Shown here in pieces: positions 12,390-24,848 of a stretch of 64,000 nucleotides of DNA. The DNA is from Megaleporinus macrocephalus (Eukaryota > Chordata > Actinopteri > Characiformes > Anostomidae). Location of the stretch: contig CM038715.1 of assembly GCA_021613375.1 (NCBI GenBank), positions 2,809,878 through 2,873,877 on the forward strand, written 5' to 3'. The notes beneath the pieces were generated by a model. That model searched no databases. It saw nothing but the letters and a program-made list of their open reading frames with translations, and was not told the origin of the DNA. Each line of letters opens with the position of its first letter. Position 1 is the stretch's first letter. A program made the translations under genes and the position numbers.

Positions 12390-14890
12390 TGAAATTTAAG
12401 GTTCGCCGCTCCTAGATCCAGCAAAACAGGCTCAAGCCATAATGCTGCCATCACCCTGTTTCACAGATGGAACAAGGTTCTTATGCTGGAATGAAGTGTT
12501 TTCCTCCAGCATACACAAGGCTTCTCATTTAAACCAAGACGTTCTATTTTGGTGCCATCCATTCACTAAACATTGTTCCATTAGCCTTTAGCTAATTGCA
12601 GACAGGCAGCAATGTTCTTTTTAGAGAGTTGTGGCTTTTTCCTTGCAAGCCTGCCATGCACACTGTGTTCTCCTGGTGGTGGACACATCAACATTAGTCA
12701 CTGTGAGAGAGTTCTTTAGTTTTTTAGAAGCTACCCTGGGTTCCTCTGTTACTTGCTGACTGTTATGCACCATGCTTTTAGACTGATCTTTGTTGGTTAA
12801 CCACTCCCAGGGAGGGTAATAGTGGTCTTGGATTTCCTCCATTTGTATACAATCTGTTTGCCTGTGTATTGGTGGAGTCCAAACTCTTTAGAGATGTAAC
12901 ACTTTTCAGCCTGATGAGCACAAACAATCAGACATTGGACCAAGTCACTAAGTTGCAAGTAACAAATAAGTCTCAAGTCTTGACAATCAAGTCCCAAGTC
13001 AATACAAGGAAGTCTCGAGTCAAGTCCCAAGTCATGAACTTCGAGTCCTAGCCAAGTCACCAGATGTGACGTCATTTCAGTATTTAACACAACTGATGTA
13101 GTTCATTAGTAGAATATTAAACCAACATTAATATAACATTAACGTTTTTAAAGTTTGTATTATAACAAAAATAACTTGCATATGAAAAAAAGCAGTTCTA
13201 ATCACTGATCACCTCATTACCAGTTCATCACCAGTCCAATCACCTTATTACCAGTCCATTACCAGTCAAATCACCTCATTACCAGTCCATTACCAGCCTA
13301 ATCCCCTCATTACCAGTCCATTACCAGTCCAATCACCTCATTACCAGTCCATTACCAGTCCAATCACCTCATTACCAGTCCATTACCAGTCTAATCCCCT
13401 CATTACCAGTCCATTACCAGTCCAATCACCTCATTACCAGTCCATTACCAGTCTAATCACCTCATTACCAGTCCATTACCAGTCTAATCACCTCATTACC
13501 AGTCTATTACCAGTCCAATCACCTCATTACCAGTCCATTACCAGTCCATCACCTCATTACCAGTCCATTACCAGTCCAATCACCTCAATACCAGTCCATT
13601 ACCAGTCTAATCACCTCATTACCAGTCTATTACCTGTCCAATCACCTCATTACCAGTCCAATCACCTCATTACCAGTCCAATCACCTCATTACCAGTCCA
13701 TTACCAGTTAAAATAGGTGTTGAAGCAGAAAAAACACTAAACTGAGGCAGTGGGTCTGGAAGGCCGAGGCTGAGAAACACTGCACTGTATGAAGTATTAG
13801 TACTAATTACACCTACAGGAACTTTAATAATCACATTCTAAACCATAACCATTAATATCTGGACGGGTCTTTCAGTCCTAACAGCATGTGTGACTCTGCA
13901 GTAGCTCTGCATGGACTGATCAGTGTTTGTACTGTTCTGCTCTACTGGATCACTTCCTGTCTGAGACGCTGAGCTTCCTAAACTCTTTACTGTTTCAGTG
14001 AAGTTCTCAGTGGACGGTGGAAGATCTAGGAGGAGGAACAGAGGGAGAGAGCTTCCTCCACATTAGCTGTTTATCATTATGTTGCTAAGTTTGATAGCTT
14101 GTTAGCCAGCTAGCTAACTTCTATATGTGAAATATACAGAGCAGAGACTTCCTGTTCTTCAGAGCAGAGACTTCCTGTTCTTCGTGTCTCTAAAGTTGAA
14201 CAGAGTTTGAAGTGGTTGAAGCTCCATCTGTGATCTTTACTCCGCGTGTCCTGCATGTTTCAGTTCTTTTTTATTTACTGCAGCAGAATCTTTGTAGCTG
14301 AACTGGATTATTTTCGGGAGAATGTTGCTCCTCATCTCCACTTAAATTCAACACTGGCAACCCCCCAAAGCTTCCTGTGATTGGCTGCAGAACTTCACTT
14401 GTTGCTAGGTTACGGATAAACTGAGCTGAGCCATTACAGCACCATTTAATACAAAATGATCAGTTATTAAGTTTCCTCATTTATTATGTAAAATACAGTG
14501 GCGAGTCTTTTCAAGTCTTAAAGCTCGAGTCCGATTCCAATTCCAAGTCAGTAGAGATAAAGTCTAAGTCAAGTCGCAAGTCTTTAGTGATGTTGTCAAG
14601 TCAAGTCACAAGTCATCAGTTTAGTGACTTGAGTCCAAGTCATGTGACTCGAGTCCACACATCTGCAAATAATCCATTTTCTGAGGCTCTTTGTTGTGAT
14701 ACAGTTCCCAAAGACTTGTTATGAACCATCAAGGTTGTTGTCTGACCTTAAGAGATTTGTGTTCTTCATATAGAACAGGGTACCCACCCAAACATGATTG
14801 TCATGCCATTGATTGAAAGCATCTGACTCTAATTTTACCTTCAAATTAAAGCACTAATCCTAGAGGTCTGCATACTTTTGCCACTCACAG
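12390..14890. mobile_element. Decayed Tc1-like transposon split by a nested element
   Basis: Outer element: 12410-12540 contains wording typical of fish Tc1-like elements (gctcaagccataatgctgcc, catcaccctgtttcacagat, gaatgaagtgttttcctcca). 14690-14890 holds the other end (ggtctgcatacttttgccac). Between about 12930 and 14670 sits a second element bounded by arrays of the pentamer-like motif caagtc / gactcgagtcc in opposite senses, a known style of fish non-autonomous DNA transposon. Inside that is the 31-bp minisatellite at 13207-13709. This is three levels of nesting, with approximate borders. Confidence 0.55.
13207..13709. repeat. 31-bp minisatellite
   Basis: About 16 tandem copies of a 31-bp unit (cacctcattaccagtccatt followed by accagtccaat), with internal subrepeats of ttaccagtcc. 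Some units are shortened by loss of one subrepeat, as at 13540-13555 and 13640-13690. It lies inside the nested caagtc element. Confidence 0.95.
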
Positions 14891-15230
14891 CCAGCGAAGG
14901 CAGTGCAGCAGGGGAGTGAATTTGAGAAGACTGAAGAGAAGCCATGCTGCTGCATTCTGGATCAGTTGCAAAGGCCTGATGACTTGCAGAGGAAGACCAG
15001 CCAGGACCAAGTTGCAGAACTCAGTCAAGCCTTGAAATGACAAAAGACTGGGAGAAAGAAAGAGATATGAATCTGATGGATGTTGTAGAGGAGACGTCTG
15101 CATGCAAGTCAGGTTCATAATATGGGCTGAGAACAAAAAAGGTCATCCAGAATCACACCAAGGCTTCTTCAGACAGAGGGATCAAGTAGTTATCAAATGA
15201 GATGGCAAGATCATGGTGAGGAGCTGTTGT
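14891..15230. repeat. Dispersed fish repeat (unclassified)
   Basis: The wording 'tgctgcattctggatcagtt', 'ggaccaagttgcagaactca' and 'catccagaatcacaccaagg' belongs to a repeat dispersed in many fish genomes. 21745-22290 carries related wording from another part of the same kind of repeat. Superfamily not assigned. Confidence 0.5.
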
Positions 15231-16439
15231 TCCAGGAATGAACAGCAGCTAAGTTTAGGATTGAGCTTCAGCTGATGAGTTGTCATCTATGGAGAGATAT
15301 CAGCCAGACATGCCAAGATGCAGCTTCAAACCTGAGTATCAGAGGGTGGGGAGGAAAGCATAGTATCATCAGTATGACAGGGGTAGCCATGACAGGTATT
15401 TACATCATCAAGACTGACTCCTACATAACATTATCAGACAACTCAACACAGCTCAAAACAATACCTGCCAGTTCTGGTTCATCAGCTAACTTATGCTTGC
15501 ATTGGTTAGCAGTACTGAGTAATGAGTGATGGAGGAGAGGAAGGGCCAACCCAGAGAGTCACACCAGTTATGCTGTCTAGAACCTCTAGCTACAGATTCC
15601 TTCGGTACCCCAAATGATAAGAGTAAAACTCAGACTCAGAAGCTACCAGTATTTTTTCTTATGCCATAGAAAGGTAAAAATTTTAAATCAAACAGTATTT
15701 GGAAGTCTTAAAGGGAAAGTATTTCTTCTGAGAGCACTGGGAGATTGGATAGTGAACTTGTTTAAGGTTATTTGTATTTGCATTGGATCGAATACACACA
15801 GAATTTTTTTTGACAAATATCTATTGGACTCCAGAACCCAGACTACAGCTTCTCAAAGATAAACCCCTGCCCACCTGGCTTTAGCTCTAAGTTCCTTTCT
15901 GTTTGCTTCATCAAGCTGCTTCATGGACCATCTCCACCATTTCTTCATTTCCTTCATCTAATGGCAACGGAACTGGCTTCTCTAGCAGTGCCTTTCGCCA
16001 GAATGGAGACCTATTGCACACATGTGTAATGACTGTGGTGGTCCTGCACTTGCCCGAAATCTAATTTGTGCTCCATGCCTGAATAAGTATGTAAACACAG
16101 ACACGCAGATTTGTACCTGTGGATGTGCTCTTCCCCTAGTGAGCGAGAGAAAGACAGAGGGATCTGATCACACTGAGGTCTGTCCAACGCATCTTCTGCT
16201 CATAGTGACCGTGGCTGCGTGTGTGTTTTACTCTGCGTTACGTCAGCTCATAAAGAGACATGACCCGCTACAGAGTCACACACACACTCTTCTCTTCTTC
16301 CACTGGTCCTCGTGTTCTAGTTTTATACTGGAGCATGTCTGCTCTATCATTTCATTTTCTCTCGGGGGACACAGGGTGAGAAGGGGACACTGGAAGTGAG
16401 ATAAGGGAGAATGCAAGGCTACATTCACATTACAGGGTT
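15231..16439. other. Intergenic sequence, no gene seen
   Basis: A 125-codon open frame at 16022-16399 starts with several Cys (CNDCGG, CAPC, CTCGC) but shows no complete zinc-finger pattern or splice context. I treat it as chance. Confidence 0.4.
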
Positions 16440-17272
16440 TAAGTGGTGAAAATCAAATTTCTTGTCTAAATGTGATCCAGAGAGTGGACTCTTCTAAGTA
16501 TCTGGGTGTTCACCTAAACAACAAGCTGGACTGGTCAGTTACCACCACTGCACTGTACAGAAAAGGCCAGAGCAGACTCCACCTACTGAGGAGACTGAGG
16601 TCATTCAGAGTGCAGGGAGAACTCCTGAGGACACAGTGGTGGATCTGCCATCTTTTACGGAGTGGTCTGTTGGGGTGGCAGCATCTCAACAGCAGACGGG
16701 AAGAGACTGGACAAACTCATAAAGAGGGCCAGCTCTGTCCTGGGAAGCCCCCTAGACCCAGTGCAGGTGGTGGGAGACAGGAGGATGTTAGCCAAGCTGG
16801 TATCCATGCTGGAGAATGACTCCCACCCCATACAGGAGACTCTAGCAGCACTGGGCAGCTCCTTCAGCCACAGACTGCTTCACCCCAAGTGTGTGAAGGA
16901 GCGGCATCACAGGTCCTTCCTTCCTGCTGCTGTTACACTCTACAACCAGCACTGACCACACACACACACACACACACACAAACTCTACACACTGCTCCCA
17001 GCCGACCACACACACAGCAGACTATATACACACACAAAACACTACACACTCACAGAAAATATTATTTTTTAGTGTAACGTAATGAGCAGTATTTTTATTA
17101 CACTGTGCAATTAAGAAGCAACATGCAATTAATTGTAAATACAATCTCAAGATTTCTTTTTAATATTTATATTGTATATACTGTCTGTTGTTTGTACTGA
17201 GTGCCTTGCTATTCCTTTGCTGCTGTAACTCCCCCACTGTGGGACTAATAAAGAATTATCTTATCTGATCTA
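16440..17272 (+). mobile_element. 5'-truncated LINE 3' end (L2/CR1-like), copy 1
   Basis: The frame starting near 16472 reads VDSSKYLGVHLNNKLDW, then SRLHLLRRLRSF. After a frameshift near 16650 the next frame reads VCWGGSISTADGKRLDKL, KLVSMLENDSHPIQETL and HRSFLPAAVTLYNQH with a stop at about 16953. This is the post-RT C-terminal region of a fish LINE ORF2. The 3' UTR contains a (CA)n tract (about 16957-16980) and ends 'gggactaataaagaattatc' then ttatctgatc. A minus-strand relative lies at 52041-52680. Confidence 0.85.
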
Positions 17273-18086
17273 TTCAGTGCCATGTAGTATTTTCAAATCA
17301 GTCTTCAAACACTTCAATCAGATGTTCACATAACCATTCATGTTAGTGTAAACACACCTGTGGCCTTAGGATGAATATATCCTAATCAATAGCACCGTGT
17401 CATGAACAACATCAACTAATGAAAAAACAAGAGTTCAGACATACATACTGTATATAAATCCATCCAAAGCCTAATGTGGCCGAAAGTTACTTAAAATCAA
17501 ACAACAGAAAGAGCTCTGGGCCACAGAACCAAGAGCAGACATCAATGACAACAACAAGACATTAAGTAAGTCAGACAAGAAGGAGGTGGAGGTGGATGTG
17601 GAGTTGGAGTTGGAGGTGGGTCATAAAGTGGCTTACAGGAAGCATTTGGGCCCTGACAAACGTGGCTAACTGTACACACCGCAGGTGATCGGTTGCACAG
17701 TCAATCAGATTTGAACTGGTTTTAAATGTCGTAGTAGACTGGTGGCCGTGTGACTGGAATTCTGCCAGAACTGTTTCTTCATTTGACAACTTGATTAAGC
17801 GCCTGCATGCAGCTTCTTTCACTGTTAATAGCAAATATGGATCATTTAAAAACACGAATGTGAACCAGCAGAACAGGGCGATCACATCTGAGCACAATAT
17901 CTGAACTGAACAACAAGGCTTGCACGCACGCACACACTTGTGCCCCTACAGTAAGAGCAGACCTGAACACCTCGTTGAAACGTGGCGCCGCTGCCTCCTA
18001 TGAGGCCACTGTGGCCAATTTGTTAGTTGTGTGCGTTTTGTCAAAAATGTGGAAACTACTAACCATGCATGTGTGCATAGGCTTCC

Positions 18087-18087
<1 letters not shown>
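17273..18087. other. Intergenic sequence, no gene seen
   Basis: No exon or mobile element recognised. The open frame at 17571-17933 on the minus strand has no family resemblance. Confidence 0.45.
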
Positions 18088-18126
<39 letters not shown>

Positions 18127-18133
18127 TGTGTGT

Positions 18134-18171
<38 letters not shown>
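18088..18171. repeat. (TG)n microsatellite, interrupted
   Basis: TG dinucleotides interrupted by tctg and gggtg near 18125-18137. Open frames of poly-His-Thr or poly-Cys-Val over it are artefacts. Confidence 0.97.
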
Positions 18172-18174
<3 letters not shown>

Positions 18175-18479
18175 AGCTGCATGGGAATGCTTGTTGGTTG
18201 GTGATGACTGCAGACAGTGTGTCATTATTTCCTCTGCTCATGTCAAAGTCTGAGGATACACAGTCACCACTAACTAACAGTGTACCTTGTGTAAGAGTGC
18301 ACTGCCTTGTTGAGTGTGACTGTGAGGGTCAGCCCTGAGCCAAATCTAATATAGGCCCCTACAACAAAACATACAGGGGGGAATTCAGAGACCATTCACA
18401 AATCAAATAAAGAAGCTGCTGTAAAAGCTGTTTTCTGATACTACAACAATAAATTATTTGGACTTAGTGGTCAGTATAG

Positions 18480-20385
18480 ACCAGGTAGAAGTATAGATAC
18501 TAGAGTTTAAAGATACTTCTGTAGAAGTTGACGTATCAACTCAAGCTTTTTACTCCAGTAAAAGTGTAAAAGTACTGTTTTCAGAACTACTTAAAGTATA
18601 AAAGTATAAGTAATGTAAGGACAAAAGCTTAGGCTGCACCACAGGGGTCTATAGTGCACTAGCCCACCTCCCCAAAAACCCCATTCTTCTAAAAGCCATA
18701 ATGACTATAATGTTATATTAAAATGTTAATGTTGATAAATTTGGGATGCGCTAGGCTTCCTGTTTCAGCTCATATACGCCCATTAAACATGAATGTAGTT
18801 TAGTACAATGTAAATATATTAAAGAAGCATATCTGTTACTACTGAACATTAACATGTGTTTCATGGAGCAGAAGATATGATGACTAGTTGTCTATAAGTA
18901 TTGTAATGAAGTCAAACTTCAAAGACATGTTATCAATAATCTTTACTGGAATGTAAATGTACATGAATGAAAACAAGCTGAAATGAATTAGGAGTAACGA
19001 GACTATGTTTAAAATGTAAGGAGTAGAAAGTACTGATAATGGAGTGTAAATGTAAGGAGTAGAAAGTACTGATAATGGAGTGTAAATGTAAGGAGTAGAA
19101 AGTACTGATAATGGAGTGTAAATGTAAGGAGTAGAAAGTACTGATAATGGAGTGTAAATGTAAGGAGTAAAAGTATTGATAATGGAGTGTAAATGTAAGG
19201 AGTAGAAAGTATTGATAATGGAGTGTAAATGTAAGGAGTAGAAAGTACTGATAATGGAGTGTAAATGTAAGGAGTAGAAAGTACTGATAATGGAGTGTAA
19301 ATGTAAGGAGTAGAAAGTACTGATAATGGAGTGTAAATGTAAGAAGTAGAAAGTACTGATAATGGAGTGTAAATGTAAGGAGTAGAAAGTACTGATAATG
19401 GAGTGTTAATGTAAGGAGGAGAAAGTACTGATAATGGAGTGTTAATGTAAGGAGGAGAAAGTACTGATAATGGAGTGTAAATGTAAGGAGTAGAAAGTAC
19501 TGATAATGGAGTGTAAATGTAAGGAGTAGAAAGTACTGATAATGGAGTGTAAATGTAAGGAGTAGAAAGTACTGATAATGGAGTGTAAATGTAAGGAGTA
19601 GAAAGTATTGATAATGGAGTGTAAATGTAAGGAGGAGAAAGTACTGATAATGGAGTGTAAATGTAAGGAGTAGAAAGTACTGATAATGGAGTGTAAATGT
19701 AAGGAGTAGAAAGTATTGATAATGAAGTGTAAATGTAAGGAGTAGAAATTACTGATAATGGAGTGTAAATGTAAGGAGTAGAAAGTACAGATAATGGAGT
19801 GTTAATGTAAGGAGGAGAAAGTACTGATAATGGAGTGTAAATGTAAGGAGTAGAAAGTACTGATAATGGAGTGTAAATGTAAGGAGTAGAAAGTACTGAT
19901 AATGAAGTGTAAATGTAAGGAGGAGAAAGTATTGATAATGGAGTGTAAATGTAAGGAGGAGAAAGTACTGATAATGGAGTGTAAATGTAAGGAGTAGAAA
20001 GTACTGATAATGGAGTGTAAATGTAAGGAGTAGAAAGTACTGATAATGGAGTGTAAATGTAAGGAGGAGAAAGTACTGATAATGGAGTGTTAATGTAAGG
20101 AGGAGAAAGTACTGATAATGGAGTGTAAATGTAAGGAGTAGAAAGTACTGATAATGGAGTGTTAATGTAAGGAGTAGAAAGCACTGATAATGGAGTGTAA
20201 ATGTAAGGAGTAGAAAGTACTGATAATGGAGTGTTAATGTAAGGAGTAGAAAGTACTGATAATGGAGTGTAAATGTAAGGAGTAGAAAGTACTGATAATG
20301 GAGTGTAAATGTAAGGAGTAGAAAGTAAAAAGTCAACTGAAAAATAATTACTCCAGTAAAGTTTAAGGTCTAAAGGGGGTCTCAA
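18480..20385. mobile_element. Probable non-autonomous element hosting a 36-bp minisatellite
   Basis: The sequences flanking the minisatellite (tactccagtaaaagtgtaaa near 18551-18570; ttactccagtaaagtttaag near 20349-20368) share wording with each other. They also resemble a common fish repeat built on 'actccagtaaaagta' motifs. The minisatellite unit itself (aaggagtagaaagtactg) resembles 18575-18620. I infer that the array grew from the element's own sequence. Terminal repeats and TSD were not found. Confidence 0.4.
19012..20329. repeat. 36-bp minisatellite
   Basis: About 36-37 head-to-tail copies of a 36-bp unit (aatgtaaggagtagaaagta then ctgataatggagtgta). Frequent variants are gtaaatg/gttaatg and agtagaa/aggagaa. 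One unit near 19160-19172 has a 1-bp deletion (agtaaaagt). Because 36 is a multiple of 3, the minus strand reads as a 12-residue repeat (LSVLSTPYIYTP) for over 400 codons. This is not a gene. Confidence 0.97.
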
Positions 20386-20439
20386 GTGTGGCATTGCTGT
20401 CTTATTCGTCATCCTATATTGTTTGATTTAGCTTTGTTC

Positions 20440-20935
20440 ACAGTAGCAATATGGAAAGCAGAATACCTCATATGGCCCTGTCTCCCCAACTTCCTCCAGC
20501 ACATTCTGAGGGATCCAAAGCTGCTCCCAGGCCAGCTTGGAGATATAAGCCTTTTTGTGGGTCCTGGGATGACCTCCTATCTCATTCCAGTTGGCAGAGC
20601 ATCATAAACCTCCAACGGGAGGCAGCCAGGCATTCTAATCAGATCTCTGAACCAATTCAACTAGCTCTTCACCTCTATTTTAAGCTTCTTCACCAAGTTC
20701 CTCACTCTATATAGCTGTGTGTCCCACCACCCCGCGAATAAAGTTCACTACCCAAAGCTCACAACCATAGATGAGGGTGGTAATGTAGACTGACCAACAA
20801 ACAGAGAGCTTTGTCTTATGGCTCATCTCCTTCTTCAACACTACAGCAAGCCTCTTTACTGCTGCTGCCTCACTCACAATCCTTCTTACCGTCACTCACG
20901 AAGACCCTGAGATACCTCCACCCAGGCATTTGGAA
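20440..20935 (-). mobile_element. RTE-like LINE fragment (C-terminal coding part)
   Basis: On the minus strand the frame at 20895-20707 reads KLSVCWSVYITTLIYGCELW, the typical post-RT segment of fish RTE-like LINEs. The plus strand carries the matching antisense wording (cttcctccagcacattctga, actacccaaagctcacaacc). Several stops are present; it is a dead fragment. Confidence 0.7.
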
Positions 20936-21740
20936 TTGATTACTGTTAATTCTCAATATAATCAAAACAAAATCAAAACAAACATGTCATTGAGATAGCA
21001 TAAACATATGTACCCAGACTGCTATTTGATATACGTTTAAATAGAAAGAACACACTGGTCATCTCAGAAACATGAGGACCCTGAAGACAATAGAAAACAA
21101 CTGTGATGAAAGACAGAATAACTCTTTCCCTGGTGAAGGAAACCATCATACCAGTTTTCCAAACCAAGAGCGATTCCAGAGGGTCAGACTATCTCTGTCT
21201 AGGTCAACAATCTAAATACTAAAGTAAATAAAGATGGTTTACCACAAAATGTAAACCAAAATCAAGGTTTGCCAATAAAATCAATCTAAAAAAACTGTAC
21301 AGTTCTGGAACAACATTCTATGGACAGATGATAGAAAGATCAACTTGTAGCAGGATAATGGGATGAGAACAATATGGAGAAGTGTTAGGGGGCCTGTATT
21401 GCTGCCAGTGGAACTGGTTCTCTTGCACTTATTGATGATGTAATTGCTGACAAAACAGATCTAATGGTTGCTAAGATTCAGTGCAAATTTACAACAATCT
21501 GAAACATACTGGGAAAGCAATCCTAGGCTTCTGAGAGGCAAAGAAATAAAATGTTCTGCAATAAAAAGTTAATCACCTGATCTTTATCCATCAATAGAGC
21601 AGACTTCTTACTTACCAAAGGCAAAACTGAAGATGTAACATCTCAAGAAGAAGCAGGAACTAAGGACAGCTGTAACAAAGGTCTGACAAAGCATTGCATC
21701 TGGTGTCTTGAGATGTTTATGGCTACCAGACTTCAGATAA
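20936..21740. other. Intergenic sequence, possible further transposon debris
   Basis: 21290-21480 contains wording reminiscent of Tc1-like transposase DNA (agttctggaacaacattcta, gacagatgatagaaagatca) but is too decayed to assign. No gene seen. Confidence 0.35.
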
Positions 21741-22300
21741 TCATTGAGTATTCATTTACGTTTACATTTACGGCATTTAGCAGATGCTCTTATCCAGAGC
21801 GGATTACATCAGTGCTATCTGTTCGGTCAGAGTATGTATCTCTATCTAGTACAAACAGGTTTAAGTCCAAACTACTCTTAAGCTCAAACACTGCTATAAA
21901 CTAGCCAGTGCTGATACCTAGACAGAAGACAACAGAATATAAGATTAGATACAGAGCAAAACCTAGCAAGACTGGAAGACCTACAGAGAAGAGAATAAAT
22001 ACACTACATTCAGTATCAGTGCAGTACTTATCCAGAGTTCCTAGAAGATCAAGTGTAATTATGGTTTATACCAATGCTTCAGTAGATCAGTGTTAGAGCT
22101 TCTCAAAGAGAAAGTGGTCTTCAGTCTGAGTTTGAAGACAGTCTGAGTTCGCTGTTCCAGGACAGAAGAGCGTCTTGTCTTGAGCGATGGCGTGTCAAGC
22201 TGAGCCGTACGAGGTGTGGATCGACTTTTGACCATTGCCATAAGGTCAGGAGGAGCTGGTCCATTGTTGGCTTTGTAGGTATCAGAACTTTAAATTGAAT
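21741..22300. repeat. Dispersed fish repeat (unclassified)
   Basis: It starts 'acatttacggcatttagcag' then 'atgctcttatccagagcgga', a very common motif in fish genomes, and continues to 'gctggtccattgttggcttt' near 22256-22275. No coding capacity remains. Confidence 0.6.
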
Positions 22301-22404
22301 TTAATTGATTTCAACTCTAATGTGCTGTGCTGGGCAGCTAAAGTAACAATAACGTTATTAACATTCATATATTTATGGACCTAATTGTATGCTCTCCATA
22401 TAGA

Positions 22405-22907
22405 TACACTACTGCTTAAAAATTTGGGATCACAGTGAAATGTTCTTGTTTTAATAGAGTATCTTCTTCCTTAACACAACAATGGACTGACGGGTCTCTA
22501 AAGAAAGTTGTTTCTTTCTGGTCATTGTGAGTCGGTCAGCAAGACATCAACTGCTGATTCTTCAGATACTAAACTAACCTAGAATTTTGTTCCCTTTTAT
22601 ACTCACTTATTAGTAGAATGTTTTTCAGCTGTGCATCAGAATTGAGCAAGAGTGTCCTAACAACCAATTAGTCCAATAACATCCTTAACTTGGATTGGTG
22701 GTCGTACCAGGAGATTTAGACAGAGGACTGAGAATTACTGATAATAGGACTATATGTAAAATAAGCCTCTATACAAAAATAGACTTTAATACAAACATTT
22801 TTATTCTTTAAAAATCATCTGATAAACAATATTGTTAATTGTGAATTGCATGAAAATAGCATGAAATGAAATTTTAAAGTGATCCTAAACTTTTGAGCGG
22901 TAGTGTA
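22405..22907. mobile_element. Non-autonomous Tc1/mariner-like element (503 bp)
   Basis: The left end tacactactgcttaaaa…ggatcac (22405-22433) and the right end gtgatcctaa…gcggtagtgta (22879-22907) are inverted repeats of 29 bp with 25 matches. The TA at each outer edge fits Tc1/mariner insertion. There is no transposase motif inside, so it behaves as a MITE or deletion derivative. Confidence 0.85.
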
Positions 22908-24426
22908 TGCTACTTTACCTTTTAGTTCAGGAGGCATCTCTTTATCTTTAAGAGGCTGAAGAAAAATACTTAACAGAGAGAACACAGTTAAAGATCTGAA
23001 GAAGATCAGCTAACAGGTAATGCGATATACCCTCAATGCCCAGACCGGGCTGCATTAAATGCTCCTAATTTTCCTTAAGGGACGACAAATGGGGTAAGAA
23101 AAATACTTGAGCCACTGAAAAGACTCAAAACCTCAGAGACTTTGCTTTACTTAAAAAATGTACATTCGCACGCCTGACCTTCCTCCTCGCACACCACCTC
23201 CCCTCCCCTCCCGTCCCCTCGTCCGTGTTAACTGTATGTGTGGACTTGTTCTGGGCAGGTATTTAGCATTGCTGATGCGGAGGGTGAAGGGGCTCCTCGG
23301 AGAGCGGTGAGGGAAAGTTTAAGAAAACAGGAGGTGGACAGCCCTGCCTTGCCTTAGCGATCTGTAGACTACCAGGACATTCTCAAGGCTCTCCCAAATC
23401 ATTCTGCAAACAGTGCCAATGCATTCCCTAAACGTCGTCCGTGATTTTCCTGAGCAGAGCCGCCACTGGTCAAGACATTCCTACAACGCTGTCAATGTCA
23501 TCCGCTTTACATTTTCGATATATCCCCCAGGCGCTAGCTGTGCATTGTCTAAATACTGTCAATGCGCTGCGTCACACTGTTAATATGTTCTCCAAGCGCT
23601 GTCCTCGAGTTTGCCAGAGGGGTCTTGAACCCTGCTTGGAACTACTGATGACCACTGAAGCAAACACTTACGAACTTTTAACTTCTCACTCCTATTCGCA
23701 CCGCTAAGTAGAGCGCTGTAGCCGACGCAGGCACATAGCATCCCGCTAACTAGAACACATGTAAAACAAATTCATCTGAAAAACCCCAGAGCCCCGTTTA
23801 GAGGTGGGAACAGGAGAGAAGATTGCATCCCTCGCTCCTCGCTCTGTTCTCCTCTGGCTTTAATTGTGTGGAGCAGCTCAAGGTAGTGCAGGTCCATATG
23901 CGTCCACACCACAGACATTAGCTAATGTACGTCTAATGAACTAAAGGTCAACAGGCTCTCTTTTTTCTTCTTTTCTACCACAATTCCATTATCCCTTCTT
24001 CCCTCTTTTCTACTGTTGTTCTCTTTCCACACTGACCCGTCTCGCTGCGGATTATTCCCTCCCTCTCCTTCTCCGTGGTCAGATGAGAAAAACAGGCTAA
24101 AAGCCCCAGGACAGTGGATTAACTGTCCAGACAATGTTGTGTCACTTGCAACCCACTGGCTTAAACCGTCCCCAAGCAGACCCATACATTACAGTACAAG
24201 AGAGAACTTGAGAAAATGACAAATGGAAACGGAGCGTCGAGGCCTGAGACAGAAATAATATGCGAGTTAAACAGAGCGAAGAGATGGATGAAAGATGAAG
24301 CTTTTTTTCCAGACTGACAGCACAGAAAAGATTTTTTTTATATGCAATTTATATGCACTGCAAGGAGTTTGTAATAAGCAATAATGAGAGTGGACTCTAA
24401 TCATTTTCATGGTTAATGCACATTAT
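22908..24426. other. Intergenic sequence, no gene seen
   Basis: A C-rich patch (ccctcccctcccgtcccctc, 23201-23220) and GC-richer unique sequence to about 24200. No coding feature recognised on either strand. Confidence 0.45.
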
Positions 24427-24450
24427 ATATATATACACACACACACACAG

Positions 24451-24480
<30 letters not shown>
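24427..24480. repeat. (TA)n/(CA)n compound microsatellite
   Basis: A short TA run followed by CA dinucleotides with one CAGA interruption. Confidence 0.95.
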
Positions 24481-24481
<1 letters not shown>

Positions 24482-24524
24482 ACACATCTAAAACATTTGA
24501 CCAGTAGTGTATTTTTAGAATTAG

Positions 24525-24848
24525 AATTTAGACACTCAAATTATCCATGTGATTTTGCACACAGTGGAATTTGACCTCCACATTTAACCCATCCGTGCAG
24601 TGAAACACCCACATATACACACACTGGTGAACACACTAGGGGGCAGTGAAACACCCACATATACACACACTGGTGGTGAACACACTAGGGGGCAGTGAGC
24701 ACACGTGCCCGGAGCGGTGGGCAGCCCTATCCACGGCGCCCAGGGAGCAGCAGGGGTTAGGTGCCTTGCTCAAGGGCACCTCAGTCGTGGCCTGGGGGGC
24801 CCCGGGGATCGAACCGGTGACCTTCCCTATCCTTCAGGCCATGACTGG
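24525..24848 (-). mobile_element. tRNA-derived SINE
   Basis: On the minus strand the head carries a tRNA-type B box, ggttcgatccccg (24815-24803), preceded by a degenerate A-box-like tggcctgaagg. The body reads 'gcccttgagcaaggcaccta' and 'gggctgcccaccgctccggg', wording of an abundant fish SINE. Towards its 3' end a ~48-bp segment (gtgaaacacccacatataca…) is tandemly duplicated at about 24600-24693. It is a Pol III retroposon, not a tRNA gene. Confidence 0.8.

Noticed and set aside
16022..16399. Cys-rich 125-codon frame as a zinc-finger or secreted protein
   Set aside because: Cys spacing does not complete a known finger, there is no signal peptide at the start, and it lies between repeats.
17946..18241. 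His/Thr- or Cys/Val-rich small proteins over dinucleotide repeats (also at 52315-52681, 55503-55784 and 62693-63037)
   Set aside because: Simple translations of TG/CA or AG/CT microsatellites. The 62693-63037 frame also overlaps the true GK exon but runs past its splice donor.
19009..20412. 467-codon minus-strand frame with 12-residue repeats
   Set aside because: 36-bp minisatellite read-through; it shifts frame at a 1-bp deletion and has no other coding evidence.
24800..24848. tRNA gene
   Set aside because: The B box belongs to a SINE head: there is no cloverleaf, the A box is degenerate, and it is followed by SINE body sequence.
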